This document shows positions 8,482 through 16,718 of a stretch of 64,000 bases of DNA, piece by piece (within the stretch, counting starts at the first letter, position 1; every line of letters begins with the position of its first letter). The stretch covers positions 1,549,925 to 1,613,924 of the forward strand of contig OX638322.1 in assembly GCA_951812575.1 (NCBI GenBank), given 5' to 3'. This DNA comes from Candidatus Binatia bacterium. GTDB taxonomy: Bacteria > Desulfobacterota > Binatia > Bin18. Position numbers and translations under genes: made by a program. The notes beneath the pieces were generated by a model. It worked only from the letters and a program-made list of their open reading frames with translations, had not been told where the DNA came from and ran no database searches.

Positions 8482-8618
8482 TCGTTCCCGACATCAACCT
8501 GTTGCTCTATGTCCACGATTCGGCATCCCGCCGACACCAAGCTGCACGTAAATGGTGGGAAGTGCTCATGAAAAGTTTGGAAAGCCAGGGTGTTGTCCAT
8601 GATCGTGGCCCAACGTAG
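8478..8618 (+). pseudogene. vapC: truncated VapC PIN-domain toxin
   Basis: GTG 8478 opens a frame that overlaps the antitoxin stop by four bases, the usual vapBC arrangement. It encodes IVPDINLLLYVHDSASRRHQAARKWWE, the N-terminal strand and first helix of a PIN ribonuclease with the first metal-binding Asp. After about 30 residues the similarity stops and the frame ends at TAG 8616. The other acidic residues of the active site are missing, so it is not functional. The 3' part was deleted or replaced before the next vapBC pair. Confidence 0.75.
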
Positions 8619-8657
8619 GGTAGACTTCGCGCACCTTATTCTACCCGGAGGACGACA

Positions 8658-8915
8658 ATGAGCCTCAATATCAAGAACGATGAAACCTGCCGGCTGGCCG
8701 GTGAGCTGGCGCGTTTGACCGGCGAGACCATGACTGGCGCGATTACCGTCGCGTTGCGCGAACGCCTTGCCCGCGAGAAACGCCGGCACGATGCGGCTGT
8801 CCTTGCGCGAGAGCTGCACGCCATCGGACAGCGCTGCGCCAAACTGCTGGGGCCGGGACCGTCCTCCGTGGAGCATGGCGACCTGCTCTACGACGAGCGG
8901 GGATTGCCAAAGTGA
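8658..8915 (+). CDS. vapB: VapB-type antitoxin (PSK/Rv0623-like)
   Basis: 85 residues of the short transcription-factor-type antitoxin family: MSLNIKNDETCRLAGELARLTGETMTGAITVALRERL is the characteristic DNA-binding half, and the acidic/proline-rich tail (SSVEHGDLLYDERGLPK) would wrap the toxin. The ribosome binding site CGGAGGACGACA is strong. Its stop codon overlaps the GTG start of the toxin at 8912, so the two are translationally coupled. It neutralises VapC and probably autorepresses the operon. Confidence 0.9.
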   Translation: MSLNIKNDETCRLAGELARLTGETMTGAITVALRERLAREKRRHDAAVLARELHAIGQRCAKLLGPGPSSVEHGDLLYDERGLPK

Positions 8916-9298
8916 TCATCGACAGCTCGGCAGTGCTGGCGGTCCTGTTTGGCGAAGCGGATGCCGAGACCTATGAGAAGGGCATTGCGACGGCTTCGCC
9001 CTGCCGCATGTCGGTCGCCAACGTGCTGGAGATATCCATTGTCGTGGAAAGTCGCGGCGGTACGGCGGCGGGTCACGAACTCGACGTTTTTTTGGAGCGC
9101 GCCGGAATCGAACTGATACCGGTCACGATCGAACATCTGGAAGCGGCCCGGCAGGCATGGCGTCGCTTCGGCAAGGGCAATCACCCGGCAGCATTGAACT
9201 TCGGCGACTGTTTCGCTTACGCGCTGGCCAAGGTCAAGAACGAGCCTCTGCTGTTCAAGGGCAACAACTTTACCCGCACCGATGTCGAGGCGGCATGA
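8912..9298 (+). CDS. vapC: VapC PIN-domain ribonuclease toxin
   Basis: 128 residues, a complete PIN domain: IIDSSAVLAVLFGE (first Asp), LEISIVVESRG (Glu), and NFGDCFAYALAKVKNEPLLFKGNNFTRTDV (third Asp and the closing G(N/D)xFxxTD block). VapC toxins cut tRNA or rRNA and slow growth until VapB is restored. The GTG start overlaps the vapB stop by four bases (GTGA). All expected catalytic acids are present, so this pair looks active, unlike the pair just upstream. Confidence 0.9.
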   Translation: MIIDSSAVLAVLFGEADAETYEKGIATASPCRMSVANVLEISIVVESRGGTAAGHELDVFLERAGIELIPVTIEHLEAARQAWRRFGKGNHPAALNFGDCFAYALAKVKNEPLLFKGNNFTRTDVEAA

Positions 9299-9340
9299 TC
9301 GAGAAAACGAGCCAGGGTCTTTATGGAAGCCTGTAGCCCC

Positions 9341-9375
9341 GTAGGCCGGATGAGCCGCAGGCGTAATCCGACGCC
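9341..9375. repeat. REP-like imperfect palindrome
   Basis: GTAGGCCGGATGAGCC followed by GCAGGCGTAATCCGACGCC forms an imperfect hairpin of the widespread GTCGGATTA-type intergenic repeat class. A related, shorter copy lies at 11969-11994. The two bracket the Cys-rich/DUF5131/TcmP cassette. Confidence 0.5.
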
Positions 9376-9469
9376 ACCGGCGCTTTACTTTCGCTTTATA
9401 TTTGCCTATGGATTTATACCAATACTAAGACAGCCAAGTAGCACGCGCTGTGTATATAACGTAACTATT

Positions 9470-9982
9470 ATGTACGCTATGGCAATTACACAAGAAGGCG
9501 CATTGAAGATAGCGGCTCAGAAGGTTGGGATGAGTGAACAAGAATACCTCAGCCGTCTCAGCCAGGGTGAGAAATGGTGTACTGGATGCAAGGAATGGCA
9601 CCTACAGGATGCCTTCGCAGTTGATAGAAGTAGAGGGGACGGGCTGACTGCTTCCTGTCGAACCTATCGCAACTCCAAAAGCAGGCAGGAGTACCAGCCG
9701 AAGCCACGGCCTATGAAAGGGCGGAGCTTCGTACCGGCTCGTGATGGTGACCGCCTCCAAGCCCGCCGGAGGATCAATTATTTCGTTGAAGCTGGCCTTC
9801 TACCTCATCCTAACGATCTACCATGCGCTTACTGTGGTGACGTTTGGGAAGCTAATAAGCCACGGCATGAATACCACCACCATAAAGGCTATGCGGCTGA
9901 ACATCATGAGGACATAGTTGTGGTCTGCACGGCCTGTCATAGGAGAGAGGAGCATGGGAAAAACAGAGATACAATGGAGTGA
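9470..9982 (+). CDS. HNH-like / double zinc-finger phage-type protein
   Basis: About 170 residues with two cysteine clusters: CTGC (37-40) with Cys63 in the N-terminal half, and CAYC (119-122), a histidine cluster EYHHHKGY (135-141) and CTACH (153-157) in the C-terminal half. The second cluster looks like an HNH/zinc-ribbon nuclease core (CxxC...HHH...CxxCH) found in phage and mobile-element proteins. Start codons at 9470 and 9479 are both possible; a longer frame from 9323 runs through the REP-like repeat and is less likely. Its last 29 bases overlap the DUF5131 gene, suggesting one transcript. AT-richer than its neighbours. Function unproven. Confidence 0.65.
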   Translation: MYAMAITQEGALKIAAQKVGMSEQEYLSRLSQGEKWCTGCKEWHLQDAFAVDRSRGDGLTASCRTYRNSKSRQEYQPKPRPMKGRSFVPARDGDRLQARRRINYFVEAGLLPHPNDLPCAYCGDVWEANKPRHEYHHHKGYAAEHHEDIVVVCTACHRREEHGKNRDTME

Positions 9983-10712
9983 CTACACGTGGAACCCGGT
10001 GACAGGCTGCACAAAGATCACGCGGGGCTGTGACCACTGTTACGCTGAGCGCTTCTCCGAGCGCTTTCGGGGCGTTCCCGGACACCCCTTTGAGCACGGG
10101 TTCGATTTAACACTACGGCCTGAGCGCCTTACCCAACCACTGACGTGGAAGCGACCACGCATGATCTTTGTGAATTCCATGAGTGACCTGTTCCACAAGC
10201 GCGTGCCCACCGCATTCATCGACCAAGTGTTCGACGTAATGGAAGCGGCAGATCGGCATATTTTCCAGATATTGACGAAGCGTAGTACGCTCATGAAAAG
10301 ATATGTCCAGCGCCGCTATCAATCATGTCCGGCCCCACGGCATATTTGGTGCGGAGTGTCTGTTGAAGACCACACGGCGACCGCCAGGGTCCGGCATCTT
10401 CAGCAGGCTCCTATCTCCACCCGCTTTCTTTCCATCGAGCCATTGCTCGGCTCCATAGGGGATCTAGACCTCCAGGGAATCGCTTGGGTCATCGTCGGCG
10501 GGGAGAGCGGCCCGAAGGCCCGGCCCATGCGGCCCGAGTGGGTCATCGAGGTACGGGACCGCTGTGAGCAGGAGGGCGTCCCCTTCTTTTTCAAGCAATG
10601 GGGTGGCCCGACGCCGAAAGCACGAGGACGTGTGTTGGAGGGAATCGAGTACAACGGGGTGCCGAGGTATTTGGGGGCGGAGGAAGATGGCGGATTTCAA
10701 ATGGCATCCTGA
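9954..10712 (+). CDS. DUF5131 / phage Gp37-Gp68 family three-cysteine protein
   Basis: 252 residues. MGKTEIQWSDYTWNPVTGC and the triplet Cys19-x6-Cys26-x2-Cys29 (GCTKITRGCDHCYAERF) mark the Gp37/Gp68 (DUF5131) family, radical-SAM-like proteins carried by phages and bacterial islands. Later family blocks are IFVNSMSDLFH, FQILTKRS, WCGVSVE and WVIVGGESGPKARPM, with PFFFKQWGG near the end. The name of the next gene, three-Cys-motif partner TcmP, reflects their recurrent pairing. AGGAGAGAGGAGC before ATG 9954 is a strong ribosome binding site. The reaction is not known; a nucleic-acid modification or defence role is speculation. Confidence 0.88.
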   Translation: MGKTEIQWSDYTWNPVTGCTKITRGCDHCYAERFSERFRGVPGHPFEHGFDLTLRPERLTQPLTWKRPRMIFVNSMSDLFHKRVPTAFIDQVFDVMEAADRHIFQILTKRSTLMKRYVQRRYQSCPAPRHIWCGVSVEDHTATARVRHLQQAPISTRFLSIEPLLGSIGDLDLQGIAWVIVGGESGPKARPMRPEWVIEVRDRCEQEGVPFFFKQWGGPTPKARGRVLEGIEYNGVPRYLGAEEDGGFQMAS

Positions 10713-11943
10713 TGAACCTCCACCTTCGATAGAAGAGCACAGCAAGGCGAAACTCACTGTCCTGCGTGCATATCTTCGTGCTTATTTCGACAGGCTAAAC
10801 GTCAATCCTTCTCGCGACGAATTCAAACTCGACCTCATTGACGGATTCTCAGGCGGCGGCGTATTTCGGGACGAGAACGACATTATGTCGGGTACGCCTC
10901 TGATTATGCTTGAGGAAACCGAAGGCGCAAGAGACCGTCTGAACCGGAAGCGCGCCAAACCCCTCCGTCTCGATTGCAAATATTATTTTATCGATGTAGA
11001 AGCTGCGCACACGAACCACCTTCGAAAAGTTTTGGACGAGCGCGGCTACCGAGTGGATGGAGAAAAAATCGTTATCCGCAATAGTCGGTTCGAAGACGCA
11101 GCTGACGATATCATTGCGGAAGTTCGCCGTCGGCAACCCCGGGCTGGTCGGTCGATTTTTCTTTTGGACCAAACCGGGTTTTCGCTGGTGGAATTGACGC
11201 TTGTCGCCCGGATTTTTCGGGAACTGTCGGCGGCGGAGGTCATACTGACGTTTGCCGCTGATGCTCTTATCAACCATCTTGCGGCAACGCCTGCGTTCAT
11301 TACGGCGGTTGCTCCTCTCCAACTGACATCTGCACAGATTCATGGTCTAATCGCAGATAAGGAGGGTGGGGGTGGGCGAGCACTTGTTCAGAGAACGTTA
11401 CGTGATCATATCCGCACCGTAACCGGAGCGGCTTACGATACACCCTTTTTCATCCGGCCTCGGATATCGCACCGTGCCCTGTGGTTCCTCCATCTTTCAA
11501 CACATCCAATCGCCCGCGACGTAATGATTCAGCGCCATTGGGACATCTCAAATACCTTCGAGCACTATGGACATGGGGATTTCAGAATGCTGGGTTGGGA
11601 TTCCTTGAAGAATTCTGAGACCCCACCCTTGTTCAATTTCCGGGAGCTTGATGAACAACGGATGCAGAAGCAACTTCTGAATGATATGCCCCAAAAGTTG
11701 TTCAGTTTGACCTCGGAAGAACCGATCTCGGTAGACGCGATGAGACGTGAGCTTGCCAATCAGACCGCTGCTCGATTCTCGGATCTCGATAAGGTCGTTC
11801 TAGAACTTTTCCAAGAGAAAGAGATCGACATTCTTCGTCCTGACGGCAAGGTTCGCTCACGTACCCTGAAACGGCTGAGTCCCTTAGACCGAATTGCGCT
11901 TCCCGCAACGTTGATGCTTCCGGGCTTCTCGCGTCGTCGCTAA
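10687..11943 (+). CDS. tcmP: three-Cys-motif partner protein TcmP
   Basis: 418 residues of the TcmP family, recognised from the N-terminal KLTVLRAYLRAYFD and LIDGFSGGGVF blocks, a Rossmann-like YYFIDVE segment, FLLDQTGFS, and HRALWFLHLSTHPIARDVM with a C-terminal winged-helix-like tail. The gene overlaps the DUF5131 gene by 26 bp, the usual tcmP context. ATG 10687 follows GGAGGAAG; a longer frame from 10564 lies wholly within DUF5131 and was not used. The family is found in phage-defence and mobile islands, but its molecular role is not established. Confidence 0.85.
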   Translation: MADFKWHPDEPPPSIEEHSKAKLTVLRAYLRAYFDRLNVNPSRDEFKLDLIDGFSGGGVFRDENDIMSGTPLIMLEETEGARDRLNRKRAKPLRLDCKYYFIDVEAAHTNHLRKVLDERGYRVDGEKIVIRNSRFEDAADDIIAEVRRRQPRAGRSIFLLDQTGFSLVELTLVARIFRELSAAEVILTFAADALINHLAATPAFITAVAPLQLTSAQIHGLIADKEGGGGRALVQRTLRDHIRTVTGAAYDTPFFIRPRISHRALWFLHLSTHPIARDVMIQRHWDISNTFEHYGHGDFRMLGWDSLKNSETPPLFNFRELDEQRMQKQLLNDMPQKLFSLTSEEPISVDAMRRELANQTAARFSDLDKVVLELFQEKEIDILRPDGKVRSRTLKRLSPLDRIALPATLMLPGFSRRR

Positions 11944-11968
11944 CTCTCAATTCGTGACAGTCCCATAG

Positions 11969-11994
11969 GTCGGATTATCTGTACGTAATTCGAC
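11969..11994. repeat. GTCGGATTA palindrome
   Basis: GTCGGATTA (11969-11977) and TAATTCGAC (11986-11994) form an almost perfect inverted repeat with an eight-base loop, just after tcmP. Same class as the repeat at 9341-9375. Nothing else is seen between tcmP and the GST gene. Confidence 0.5.
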
Positions 11995-12119
11995 ACTGCT
12001 GTCTGATGGCCGCTCAGCTCCCAGGCGGGCTCAGCGCACCCCCTCACGCATAGACGAGGCCAAGCCCCATCACGTATGCTGGGCTCCGGTCCAATACACC
12101 TGGAAGGAGTACCCCCCTC

Positions 12120-12725
12120 ATGCATCTCTACGATTTTCCACAGTCGCCCAACTGTCGCCGGGTGCGGATGTATCTGGCTGAAAAAGGGATCACGCTCACT
12201 CTCAAGCCGCTCGACTTATTGAGCGGAGAGCAGAGAACGTCGGCCTATCTCCGTAAGAATCCCTTTGGCGCAGTCCCGCTGCTCGAACTCGACGACGGCT
12301 CGGTCATCCCGGAATCGCTGGCTATTATCGAGTATCTGGAAGAGCTGCATCCCGACCCGCCGCTGTTTGGCACGACGCCGTTTGAACGCGCCCAGGTGCG
12401 GGCATGGGAGCGCCGGGCGGAGTTTGGGGTCTTGCTCCAGGGGACCCGCCGCTTCTTGCATACCAGCCCGTATTTTGCCGAGCGGATCGAACAGAGTCCA
12501 AAAGTTGTAGCGGAAGCCGGTCAGGTGCTCAGCGAACGGCTCTCCCTCTTCAATACGCACCTGCAAGACAACGAATGGCTGGCCGGTGCCTACTCGGTGG
12601 CGGACATCTCGCTGTTTGTTGCCATTGAATTTGCTGCCATGTCGAACTTTCAACTCGATCCGGCCTGGGAGCACGTGCAGCGCTGGTACTCGGCCATACG
12701 GCAACGTCCAAGCGCGGAGGCGTGA
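12120..12725 (+). CDS. glutathione S-transferase
   Basis: 201 residues with the GST outline: thioredoxin-like N-terminal domain (MHLYDFPQSPNCRRVRMYLAEKGI, with SPNCRRV at the active site), the cis-proline and glutathione-contact block NPFGAVPLLELDDGSVIPESLAIIEYLEE, and the helical C-terminal domain with the N-capping motif NEWLAGAYSVADISLFVAI. It conjugates or transfers using glutathione in the cytosol. AAGGAGTACCCCCC before the ATG is the ribosome binding site. Possibly involved in detoxifying electrophiles together with the downstream quinone reductase. Confidence 0.92.
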   Translation: MHLYDFPQSPNCRRVRMYLAEKGITLTLKPLDLLSGEQRTSAYLRKNPFGAVPLLELDDGSVIPESLAIIEYLEELHPDPPLFGTTPFERAQVRAWERRAEFGVLLQGTRRFLHTSPYFAERIEQSPKVVAEAGQVLSERLSLFNTHLQDNEWLAGAYSVADISLFVAIEFAAMSNFQLDPAWEHVQRWYSAIRQRPSAEA

Positions 12726-12782
12726 TGCGTTTTCTCACGTATGCCGCAAATGAGATTGCCCGGCGGCTGACCCGCGGTTTTG

Positions 12783-12824
12783 CCCTCACCCTCAGCCTGA
12801 GCTTGTCGAAAGGCCGGGTGAGGG
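12783..12824. repeat. inverted repeat CCCTCACCC / GGGTGAGGG
   Basis: CCCTCACCC (12783-12791) and GGGTGAGGG (12816-12824) flank a spacer with CAGCCTGAGCTTGTCGAAAG, a sequence pattern common in dispersed intergenic repeats of environmental bacteria. It lies between the GST and quinone oxidoreductase genes and could form a hairpin, but has no T run. Confidence 0.6.
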
Positions 12825-12863
12825 GTACAAGGACTGCCGATACTGCGTGAGAAGGAGAGAAAT

Positions 12864-13832
12864 ATGAAAGCCGTTGTTTTCGACCAGCTCGGTGGGCCGG
12901 AGGTTTTACAACTCGGGGATGCGCCCGACCCGGAGGTGCGGCGGGGCAAGGTGTTGATCAAGAATCATGCGGTGGGCATCAACTTCGCGGACACCCTCTT
13001 CCGCCAGGGCCAGTATGCCATGCAGCCCAAGCTGCCGGACATCCCAGGGCTTGAAGCGGCCGGAGTTGTGGAGGCGGTTGGCGACGGCGTGGAGGGAATC
13101 AAACCGGGCGACCGGGTGACTTCGATCGGCATGAAGACGTATGCCGAGTACTCGCTCGCGTCAGCCGGCCAGGTCATGGCCCTGCCCGACTCGGTCAGTT
13201 TTGAACAGGGCGCGGCCTTTCCGATTCAGGTGCTGACCGCCTACCATATGCTCTTTACCTCCCATAATCTGACTGCTGACCAGTCCGTCATCGTCCATTC
13301 GGCGGCCGGCGGTGTTGGCCTCGCCGCAGTCCAGATTGCCAAAGCGGCCGGAGCGCGGGTGATCGGCACGGTCTCGACCGATGAGAAAGCAACCCTGGCC
13401 AAGGAGTACGGCGCGGACGAAGTCATCAATTATGCCACCCAGGACTTTGCCGAGGAGACGCTCAAACTGACCGAGGGCAAAGGCGTGGATTTGATTCTCG
13501 ACGCCGTGGGCAAACCAACCCTTGAGAAGGGCCTGAGCTGTCTGGCGCCGTTCGGTCATCTGATCCTCTACGGGCGGTCCGGCGGGGTGCCCGACCCGCT
13601 CAATCTGTTTGGGCTGTTCCAGAAATCCATCAAGGTCAGCGGCTTTATTCTCTATACGGTCTCGGCCATGCCGGAGGTCCATCACAAAGGTATTCGGCAG
13701 TCTCTCCAACTTATGGACGAAGGCAAACTCAAACTGCTGATCGGCAAGTCCTTTCCCCTGGCTGAAGCGGCCGAGGCCCATCGCCACATGGAATCGCGTC
13801 AGTCGGTTGGGAAACTCGTTTTGATTCCGTAG
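12864..13832 (+). CDS. NADPH:quinone oxidoreductase family (zinc-free MDR)
   Basis: 322 residues of the medium-chain dehydrogenase/reductase superfamily, quinone-reductase branch: MKAVVFDQLGGPEVLQLGD start, NHAVGINFADTLFRQGQY, GLEAAGVVEAVG, and the nucleotide-binding HSAAGGVGLAAVQIAKAAGARVIGTVSTDEK. No zinc-binding cysteines are present. It probably reduces quinones or enones using NADPH in the cytosol. GAAGGAGAGAAAT precedes the ATG. The CoA-transferase gene follows 32 bp downstream, so the two may be co-transcribed. Confidence 0.93.
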   Translation: MKAVVFDQLGGPEVLQLGDAPDPEVRRGKVLIKNHAVGINFADTLFRQGQYAMQPKLPDIPGLEAAGVVEAVGDGVEGIKPGDRVTSIGMKTYAEYSLASAGQVMALPDSVSFEQGAAFPIQVLTAYHMLFTSHNLTADQSVIVHSAAGGVGLAAVQIAKAAGARVIGTVSTDEKATLAKEYGADEVINYATQDFAEETLKLTEGKGVDLILDAVGKPTLEKGLSCLAPFGHLILYGRSGGVPDPLNLFGLFQKSIKVSGFILYTVSAMPEVHHKGIRQSLQLMDEGKLKLLIGKSFPLAEAAEAHRHMESRQSVGKLVLIP

Positions 13833-13864
13833 GCTGTGCGATAGCGAGACAAGGAGGCTCCGCC

Positions 13865-15184
13865 ATGACCTGGCAAGCGCAGTGGAGCGACAAACTGGTG
13901 AGCGCAGAGGCCGCGCTCGACCGGATCACGCCGACCGACCATGTTTTTACCGCCGGCCTGACCGGGACGCCGTTCACGTTGTGTCGGGCGCTGGTCGAAA
14001 ACCGGGAACGCTTGCGGGGTCTGCGCCTCAATACGCTGGTGTCTCTGTTTGACTGGAACGTGCCCGGCCTCGATGAATACTTTCATTTCGAGTCGTGGTA
14101 TCTGAGCCGGCGCGAACGACCCCTGCTCCACCAGGGCAAGCTCGACTACGTGCCAGTCTCCTATTTTCGGGCGGAGGCCCTCCCTTACGGTATTGACGAC
14201 CTGGACGTGTATCTGGTGGCGGTGTCGCCGCCCGACCGACACGGCAACTGTAGTTTTGGCACGAGTGTGGGCATGTCGCCGCTGATGACCCAGCAGGCCG
14301 CGCGAGTCATTGCCGAGGTTGATCCGAGTTTCATCCGAACCGGCGGGACAAACACGATTCATGTCTCAGAAATTGACTGCCTGGTCGAGCGCCAGAGTCC
14401 GCCGGCTACGCCGGTCACGCCTGAGACCTTTACTCAGGAAAAGCAGGATATGATCGACACCATCTGTATGCAGATCGCCAACGATTTGCTGGAAGACGGA
14501 GACACGATTCAGATTGGAGCGGGGGATATGACCAGCCCGCTGCTCGGCTATGTCTATGGCCGACGTGATCTCGGGATGCAGACCGAGATTATTCCGCCAG
14601 GGGTGGTGGCCCTGGTGCGGGAAGGGATCATGACCGGAACAAACAAGGCCATTCATCCGGGCAAAGTCGTGGGTACCGCCTTCCACCCCCAGTTGAGCGC
14701 CGAAGAACTGGACTTTATTGACCAGAACCCGGTCTTTGAGCTGTACGATTTCAACTATACCGATGACATTCGGCTGTTGAGCAAAGACCCGCGCTTTACG
14801 GCCATCAATAACGCCTTGAGCGTTGACCTCACCGGACAGGTCGCGTCCGAATCCATCGGCTGGCAGATGTTCACCGGTACGGGCGGCCAGACGGCGTTCT
14901 CCATTGCGGCCTGTCTGGCCGGCGGAAAATCCATTATTGCGGTGCCGTCGAGTTCGTTCCTCGACGGCTCACGGATTTCCCGCATCGTGCCCACCCTGGC
15001 CTCTGGGACCGTGGTCACGACCCCGCGGGCTTTTGTTGACTATCTGGTCACGGAATATGGAATCGCCACGCTGCGCGGTAAAAGCCTTCGCCAACGTGCC
15101 CAGGCCCTGACCAGCGTGGCTCATCCGGACTTTCGAGCCGAGCTGCAGGAAGCGGCGGAACGGATGTTTTACGGAAAAGAGTAA
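13865..15184 (+). CDS. acetyl-CoA hydrolase/transferase family protein
   Basis: 439 residues of the class I acetyl-CoA hydrolase/4-hydroxybutyrate CoA-transferase family. Blocks include YLVAVSPPDRHGNCSFG, IQIGAGDMTSPLLGY, GTAFHPQLSAEELDFIDQN and the late TVVTTPRAFVDYLVTEYGIATLRGKSL, with IAHPDFR-type ending (VAHPDFRAELQE). The catalytic Glu would be in the FELYDFNYTDD region. It exchanges CoA between acyl groups. A paralogue lies at 43982-45226. The stop codon TAA (15182-15184) belongs to a copy of the 54-bp palindromic element, so the insertion set or replaced the natural end of the gene. Confidence 0.9.
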   Translation: MTWQAQWSDKLVSAEAALDRITPTDHVFTAGLTGTPFTLCRALVENRERLRGLRLNTLVSLFDWNVPGLDEYFHFESWYLSRRERPLLHQGKLDYVPVSYFRAEALPYGIDDLDVYLVAVSPPDRHGNCSFGTSVGMSPLMTQQAARVIAEVDPSFIRTGGTNTIHVSEIDCLVERQSPPATPVTPETFTQEKQDMIDTICMQIANDLLEDGDTIQIGAGDMTSPLLGYVYGRRDLGMQTEIIPPGVVALVREGIMTGTNKAIHPGKVVGTAFHPQLSAEELDFIDQNPVFELYDFNYTDDIRLLSKDPRFTAINNALSVDLTGQVASESIGWQMFTGTGGQTAFSIAACLAGGKSIIAVPSSSFLDGSRISRIVPTLASGTVVTTPRAFVDYLVTEYGIATLRGKSLRQRAQALTSVAHPDFRAELQEAAERMFYGKE

Positions 15185-15229
15185 ACGCGCCCTCCAACAA
15201 ATATACAAAGCTGAGCACGTGTACTCTTT
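15176..15229 (+). repeat. 54-bp palindromic element, copy 3
   Basis: Left arm AAAGAGTAAACGCGCCC, core TCCAACAAATATACAAAGCT, right arm GAGCACGTGTACTCTTT. The TAA in the left arm is the stop codon of the upstream CoA-transferase. Confidence 0.85.
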
Positions 15230-15320
15230 CAGGCCTGAGCCTGCAATTCCGTCCCTCATTGACCCGGAGCGTGCAAGCTGTCATGAAAAGGGCTCATATC
15301 TTCACCCTAAGGAGGACGCA

Positions 15321-16163
15321 GTGAAAATTGGTATTACGATGTTTGCAACGGATTATGCCATGCGGCCCGATACCCTGGCCAAGGAATGTGAGGACCGGGG
15401 CTTCGAGTCCATCTGGTTTCCCGAACACACCCATATTCCGGCCAGCCGCAAGAGCCCGTGGCCGGGTGGTGGAGAGCTGCCCAAGGAATACTGGCACACC
15501 CATGATTTGTTTGTCGCCCTGACGGCAGCCGCGGCCGTGACCAGTACGATCAAGATCGGCAGCGGCATCTGCCTGGTGATCGAGCGCGACCCGATTACCA
15601 TGGCCAACGAGGTGGCCTCCGTGGACCAACTCTCCAACGGGCGCTTGCTGTTCGGCATTGGCGGCGGCTGGAACGCCGAGGAAATGGAAAACCACGGCAC
15701 ACCGTTCAACCGGCGCTGGAAGGTCTGCCGCGAGCGTATCGAGGCCATGAAAGAAATCTGGGCCAATGAAGAGGCCGAGTACCACGGTGAGTTTGTGGAC
15801 TTCGATCCGATCTGGGCTCACCCCAAGCCGGTTCAGAAGCCCCACCCGCCGATTCTGATGGGAACCTTCAACGGCGGCTTGAAGCGGGTCGTCAACTACT
15901 GCGACGGCTGGATTCCGGTCGGCTTCGACACCTCGACGCTGCCCGAGTCGATAAAAGAGCTGCACGCCCTGGCCGAGCAGGCCGGTCGCTCGCCCGAGGA
16001 CGTGCCGGTCTCGGTCTTCGGCTCTTCCGATAAGGAAGAAGCCTTGGCCAGCCACCAGGAGCTGGGCGTTGAGCGGGCGGTGCTGTTTCTCCCCTCGGCC
16101 GATGCCGATACCCTGCTGCCTCTCCTGGATCAGTACCAGCCCTATATCGCAAAGTTTGCGTAA
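15321..16163 (+). CDS. LLM-class (luciferase-like) F420-dependent oxidoreductase
   Basis: 280 residues of the bacterial luciferase-like fold, in the group annotated as probable F420-dependent LLM oxidoreductases: VKIGITMFATDYAMRPDTLAKECEDRGFESIWFPEHTHIP start, IKIGSGICLVIERDPITMANEVASVDQLSNGRLLFGIGGGWN core and a HPKPVQKPHPPILMG block. Cofactor could be F420 or FMN; nothing in the window decides. GTG 15321 was chosen because TAAGGAGGACGCA sits directly before it; the frame is open 34 codons upstream, through part of the palindromic element, without a better start. Confidence 0.9.
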   Translation: MKIGITMFATDYAMRPDTLAKECEDRGFESIWFPEHTHIPASRKSPWPGGGELPKEYWHTHDLFVALTAAAAVTSTIKIGSGICLVIERDPITMANEVASVDQLSNGRLLFGIGGGWNAEEMENHGTPFNRRWKVCRERIEAMKEIWANEEAEYHGEFVDFDPIWAHPKPVQKPHPPILMGTFNGGLKRVVNYCDGWIPVGFDTSTLPESIKELHALAEQAGRSPEDVPVSVFGSSDKEEALASHQELGVERAVLFLPSADADTLLPLLDQYQPYIAKFA

Positions 16164-16170
16164 ATCATTC

Positions 16171-16194
16171 GGGGGTGCACGGCCGTGCACCCCC
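16171..16194. repeat. perfect 24-bp palindrome
   Basis: GGGGGTGCACGG and its exact complement CCGTGCACCCCC, directly after the LLM gene. It could form a 10-bp hairpin or be a dimeric protein site; the lack of a T run argues against a classical terminator. Confidence 0.7.
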
Positions 16195-16441
16195 CGTCGC
16201 TCCCGGTTGCGGACCCATGTGCCGGAGTGTCTCTTGACATCGCTCCGGCACGAGAGGAAAGTAGGTACGCCAACCCTGGGCGATGCACGCTTATCCCCTT
16301 CCCCACCTCACTAAGCATCTATCCTCCATCGTTGACCGGTTTCTGACGCCTCACCGTGCGGAGGTGTCGCTTACCTGGACGCTTGCCGGTCGAGCCGAGA
16401 GAGGACCCGGCAGTGCGAGGCGTTCGGAGGAGGATACAAAG

Positions 16442-16549
16442 ATGTTCGGCGTACCGCTGGAGGCGATTGCCATAGTGGGCTTTATTTTGATTGCAGCCTT
16501 TGCGATGTATCGTGCGGATCAAAAGCGAAAAAACGAGTCAAGCGACTGA
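16442..16549 (+). CDS. 35-residue single-pass membrane peptide
   Basis: ATG 16442 follows a strong ribosome binding site (GGAGGAGGATACAAAG) and encodes a peptide with one hydrophobic segment (IAIVGFILIAAFAMY, about residues 8-22) and a positively charged, hydrophilic tail (RADQKRKNESSD), so it probably sits in the inner membrane with its tail in the cytosol. The frame is open upstream to 16283 but that part is not protein-like. No homologue is recognised. Confidence 0.5.
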   Translation: MFGVPLEAIAIVGFILIAAFAMYRADQKRKNESSD

Positions 16550-16718
16550 GTTGATCCGTCTTCACGGGCAGGTCTGTGCGGGGTTGCTGGTGGTATCTCA
16601 GTGGCCCCGCGAGTCAGGCCCAAAGTCCAGGCGGGCGCAACGCAGGAGAACTCGACTGCTTCCGAGTCATGAACGGGGACGGGCTTGAGGACTCCTGGTA
16701 GGTGTCCGCCTATCTCTT

